A stretch of 64,000 nucleotides of DNA from Bacteroidales bacterium. Its GTDB lineage: Bacteria > Bacteroidota > Bacteroidia > Bacteroidales > F082. Made by a program: the position numbers and the translations under genes. The notes under the pieces are model-generated. The model saw only the letters and a list, made by a program, of their open reading frames with translations. It was not told the origin of the DNA and ran no database searches. Where the stretch lies: positions 1 through 64,000 of the forward strand of contig JAFPUN010000020.1 in the NCBI GenBank assembly GCA_017395365.1. Direction: 5' to 3'. Positions 61,565-64,000 of this stretch are shown piece by piece; the stretch's first letter is position 1, and each line of letters opens with the position of its first letter.

Positions 61565-62323
61565 ATGGAACTGAAAGACCAACTGATGCAACAAATCGAC
61601 CGTGAGCGTCTGCCGCAGCACATCGCCATTATCATGGACGGCAACGGCCGTTGGGCCAAGGAACGCGGCAAACAACGCCTCTTTGGCCATCAGAGTGCCA
61701 TCCAGTCGGTGCGCGAGGTGAGCGAGGCTTCGGCTGAAATCGGGGTGAAGTACCTGACACTCTACGCTTTCTCCACCGAGAACTGGAACCGTCCCTTGGC
61801 AGAAGTCAGCGGTCTGATGTCATTGCTGGCCACCACCATCACGAAAGAGGTGGTCACGATGAACAAGAACAGCATCAAGTTGAACGCCATCGGTGACTTG
61901 AAGAGTCTGCCCAAAGCCAACTACGAACAACTCATGCAAGCCATTGACGACACAAGCCACAACACTCGTATGACGCTTACCTTGGCCTTGAGTTATTCGG
62001 GGCGTTGGGACCTCACCCAGGCCTCAAGACGCATGGCGGAGGATGTGAAGGCGGGGAAGTTGCAGCCCGAGGCGGTCGATGACCAATTGGTCTCGTCCTA
62101 TCTCTCCACGGCGGGCATGCCCGACCCCGAGTTGCTCATCCGCACCAGCGGCGAGGAACGCATCAGCAACTTTCTGTTGTGGCAACTGGCCTATTCCGAA
62201 CTCTATTTTACCTCTAAATATTGGCCCGACTTCCGCAAGGCCGACCTCTATGAGGCCATCCTCAACTACCAGCGTCGTGAACGCCGCTTCGGGAAGACGA
62301 GCGAACAAATAACCAACAAATGA
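61565..62323 (+). CDS. uppS: Isoprenyl transferase (undecaprenyl diphosphate synthase)
   Basis: A 252-residue cis-prenyltransferase that makes the lipid carrier for cell-wall and glycan synthesis. The catalytic Asp25 sits in IIMDGNGRWAKERGKQRLFGH, followed by YLTLYAFSTENWNRP and the diphosphate-binding LLIRTSGEERISNFLLWQLAYSE. It is 2 bases after the DUF6089 gene and 12 bases before bamA. Confidence 0.95.
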   Translation: MELKDQLMQQIDRERLPQHIAIIMDGNGRWAKERGKQRLFGHQSAIQSVREVSEASAEIGVKYLTLYAFSTENWNRPLAEVSGLMSLLATTITKEVVTMNKNSIKLNAIGDLKSLPKANYEQLMQAIDDTSHNTRMTLTLALSYSGRWDLTQASRRMAEDVKAGKLQPEAVDDQLVSSYLSTAGMPDPELLIRTSGEERISNFLLWQLAYSELYFTSKYWPDFRKADLYEAILNYQRRERRFGKTSEQITNK

Positions 62324-62335
62324 TTGATTGATAAT

Positions 62336-64000
62336 ATGATGCGATTGAGATATTTACCTATAACGCTGTTGCTGCTGGCTTTTCTTGGTTTCGGACACAG
62401 CGTCTTTGCCCAAATCCAAATCGGTGACGACCTCTCGGAAATCGACTATGCGCGTCCGCAGAAATATGAGATTGGCGGCGTCGTCGTCGAGGGCGCCAAA
62501 TATGTCGATGCTTCTATGTTGAGCATGATTGCTGGCTTGAGGGTAGGCGAGACCATCTCCATCCCCGGCGACGAAATCTCGAATGGCATCCGCAAGATTT
62601 GGGAGCAAGGCCTGTTTGAGGATGTGGCCATCAACGCCACCGATATCGTGGGTGGCAAGGTGTTTCTCCAAATCGTCATCAAAGAGCGACCGCGCGTGTC
62701 GAAATTCTCTTTCAAAGGCATCAAGAAAAGCGAGGCCGATGATATCCGCAACAAGATCAACCTTTCGCGCGGTGATATCGCCACCGACCACCTGCTGACT
62801 AAGACAACCCGCATCATTGAAAACTTCTATTATGAGAAGGGCTATCGCAAGGTCGACATCGACATCCAGCAAGTGGCCGACACTGCCCGCGATAACTACA
62901 TCGACATGGTCATCAACATCGATAAGGGCAACAAGGTGAAAATCGGGAAGATCAATGTGATGGGCAACGAAAACCTTACCGAGGGTCAGGTGCTTGCTGC
63001 CATGAAGGAGACCAAGCAGCGCGGCCATTTCGACCCGCTTAACCCGTTGGGGCCGCTGGTGGTGAATACCATTGCCGATGTGGTCACCCTGCATCCCTTG
63101 AGGGCTATCACCGGAGTTGAGGAGTATTTCTACGATAACTATCGCCCGCGCATCTTCAAGTCGTCGCGTTTCCTTGAAAGCAATTTTGAAGCCGACAAGA
63201 AACTCATCGTTGAGAAATACAACTCGAAAGGCTTCCGCGACGCCCGCATCGTCAGCGATTCGGTCTATATGATCGATGACAAGAATATGGGCATCGACAT
63301 CGTCATCGACGAAGGCAACAAATACCACTATCGCAACATCACTTGGACAGGCAACACGAAATACAGCGACGAGACCCTCAATTCTATTTTAGGTGTGCGT
63401 CCCGGCGATGTGTATAATAAGGAGTTGCTTGATAAAAACCTGAACTATAGCGAGACCAACCTCGACATCAGTTCGCTCTATATGGACGACGGTTATCTGT
63501 TCTTCCGCGTCGACCCCGTGGAGGTGGCGGTGGAGAATGACTCCATCGACCTCGAACTGCGTCTCACCGAAGGCAAGCAGGCCCGTATCAGCAATGTGAC
63601 GCTTGCTGGTAACACGAAGACATACGACCATGTGGTGCTGCGTGAGCTCTACACCCGTCCTGGCCAGCTCTACAGCCGCAGCGATGTGGTGCGCTCCATC
63701 CGTGAATTGGCTACATTGGGCTTCTTCAACCAAGAGATTGCCCCTCCCGATGTGCAGCCCAATATGGAGGACAACACTGTGGATATCGGCTATAGCGTTG
63801 AGGAAGCCGCTGCCGACCAGATCCGTTTCTCGGCAGGTTTCGCCGCCGGTTACCTGATGCTGGAAGCAGGTTTGCAGTTCTCCAACTTCTCGATGCGCAA
63901 CATCTTTAACAAGAAGGCATGGAAACCGTTGCCGATGGGTGATGGACAGAAACTATCGCTCAATGTGAGTACCTTGGGCCGCTATTACCTCTATTATGGC
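62336..64000 (+). CDS. bamA: Outer-membrane protein assembly factor BamA (partial, 3' end outside window)
   Basis: An open frame of 555 codons running off the window. The start is MMRLRYLPITLLLLAFLGFG, a signal peptide ending HSVFAQ. POTRA domains follow in series: EIGGVVVEGAKYVDASMLSMIAGLRVGE, PRVSKFSFKGIKKSEADDIRNKI, VKIGKINVMGNENLTEGQVLAAM, YRNITWTGNTKYSDETLNSIL and ARISNVTLAGNTKTYDHVVLRELYTRPG. The last segment (QIRFSAGFAAGYLMLEAGLQFSNFSMRNIF) begins the Omp85 barrel. It inserts beta-barrel proteins into the outer membrane. It is the second Omp85 protein of the window, beside TamL. Confidence 0.95.
   Translation, partial: MMRLRYLPITLLLLAFLGFGHSVFAQIQIGDDLSEIDYARPQKYEIGGVVVEGAKYVDASMLSMIAGLRVGETISIPGDEISNGIRKIWEQGLFEDVAINATDIVGGKVFLQIVIKERPRVSKFSFKGIKKSEADDIRNKINLSRGDIATDHLLTKTTRIIENFYYEKGYRKVDIDIQQVADTARDNYIDMVINIDKGNKVKIGKINVMGNENLTEGQVLAAMKETKQRGHFDPLNPLGPLVVNTIADVVTLHPLRAITGVEEYFYDNYRPRIFKSSRFLESNFEADKKLIVEKYNSKGFRDARIVSDSVYMIDDKNMGIDIVIDEGNKYHYRNITWTGNTKYSDETLNSILGVRPGDVYNKELLDKNLNYSETNLDISSLYMDDGYLFFRVDPVEVAVENDSIDLELRLTEGKQARISNVTLAGNTKTYDHVVLRELYTRPGQLYSRSDVVRSIRELATLGFFNQEIAPPDVQPNMEDNTVDIGYSVEEAAADQIRFSAGFAAGYLMLEAGLQFSNFSMRNIFNKKAWKPLPMGDGQKLSLNVSTLGRYYLYYG

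Overview
The window (about half G+C) comes from the chromosome of a bacterium of the phylum Bacteroidota, most likely order Bacteroidales. The evidence is the gene content (TamL-type lipoprotein, DUF6089, DUF5683, DUF3276 and DUF2723 proteins, type IX secretion sorting tails, LepB with an N-terminal extension, N-acetylhexosaminidase and beta-mannosidase of gut-type glycan users) and the promoters: the Bacteroidota -7 element TAnnTTTG stands upstream of about twenty transcription units, several with a TTTG -33 box 19-20 bases before it. I cannot name genus or species.

Layout. 1-680: 3' end of an rRNA operon (23S, 5S, terminator). 690-12920, minus strand: a RecD-like helicase, TamL, FolC, a TonB/ExbD/ExbB energy module, a LolA-like protein, FtsK and signal peptidase I, mostly envelope functions. 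12965-14245: an accessory AAA ATPase on the opposite strand, bounded by two copies of a 39-bp palindrome, sitting between lepB and dapB. 14235-17269: dapB, DUF5683, parB, parA. 17447-31464: a PUR-like protein, a DnaQ-like exonuclease, an FAH-family enzyme, a tricorn-like peptidase, a transglutaminase-like protein, GH20, CutC, GH2 beta-mannosidase and a GIN-domain/beta-barrel protein. 31585-39011: anti-sigma/ECF sigma pair, Lgt, a type IX tail remnant and an intact type IX substrate, and a large DUF2723 membrane protein. 39224-44281: tRNA-Gln, rimP, nusA, infB. 44338-47057: an accessory patch with two head-to-head genes lacking good starts, a broken ATPase, a stray gene end, a tandem repeat array and an intact AAA_14/DUF4143 ATPase. 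47066-55162, minus: transglutaminase lipoprotein, ATP-grasp enzyme, purA, fur, rel. 55294-64000, plus: zinc-ribbon membrane protein, lepA, dprA, rsgA, nadK, DUF6089, uppS and the first part of bamA.

Intergenic space is unusually rich in short palindromic repeats: five 28-bp hairpins sharing the arm GTAGAGACG, several GGAGATTGCGGGTC-type elements, and TGGCTTCTGGC-type elements, some nested inside one another. A further repeat lies in frame inside two protein-coding genes. The most unusual material is the set of three solitary ATPase loci (13044, 45325, 45765), each with its own, different repeat at the promoter. I rank this as the best candidate for an undescribed system, but its function cannot be read from sequence alone.
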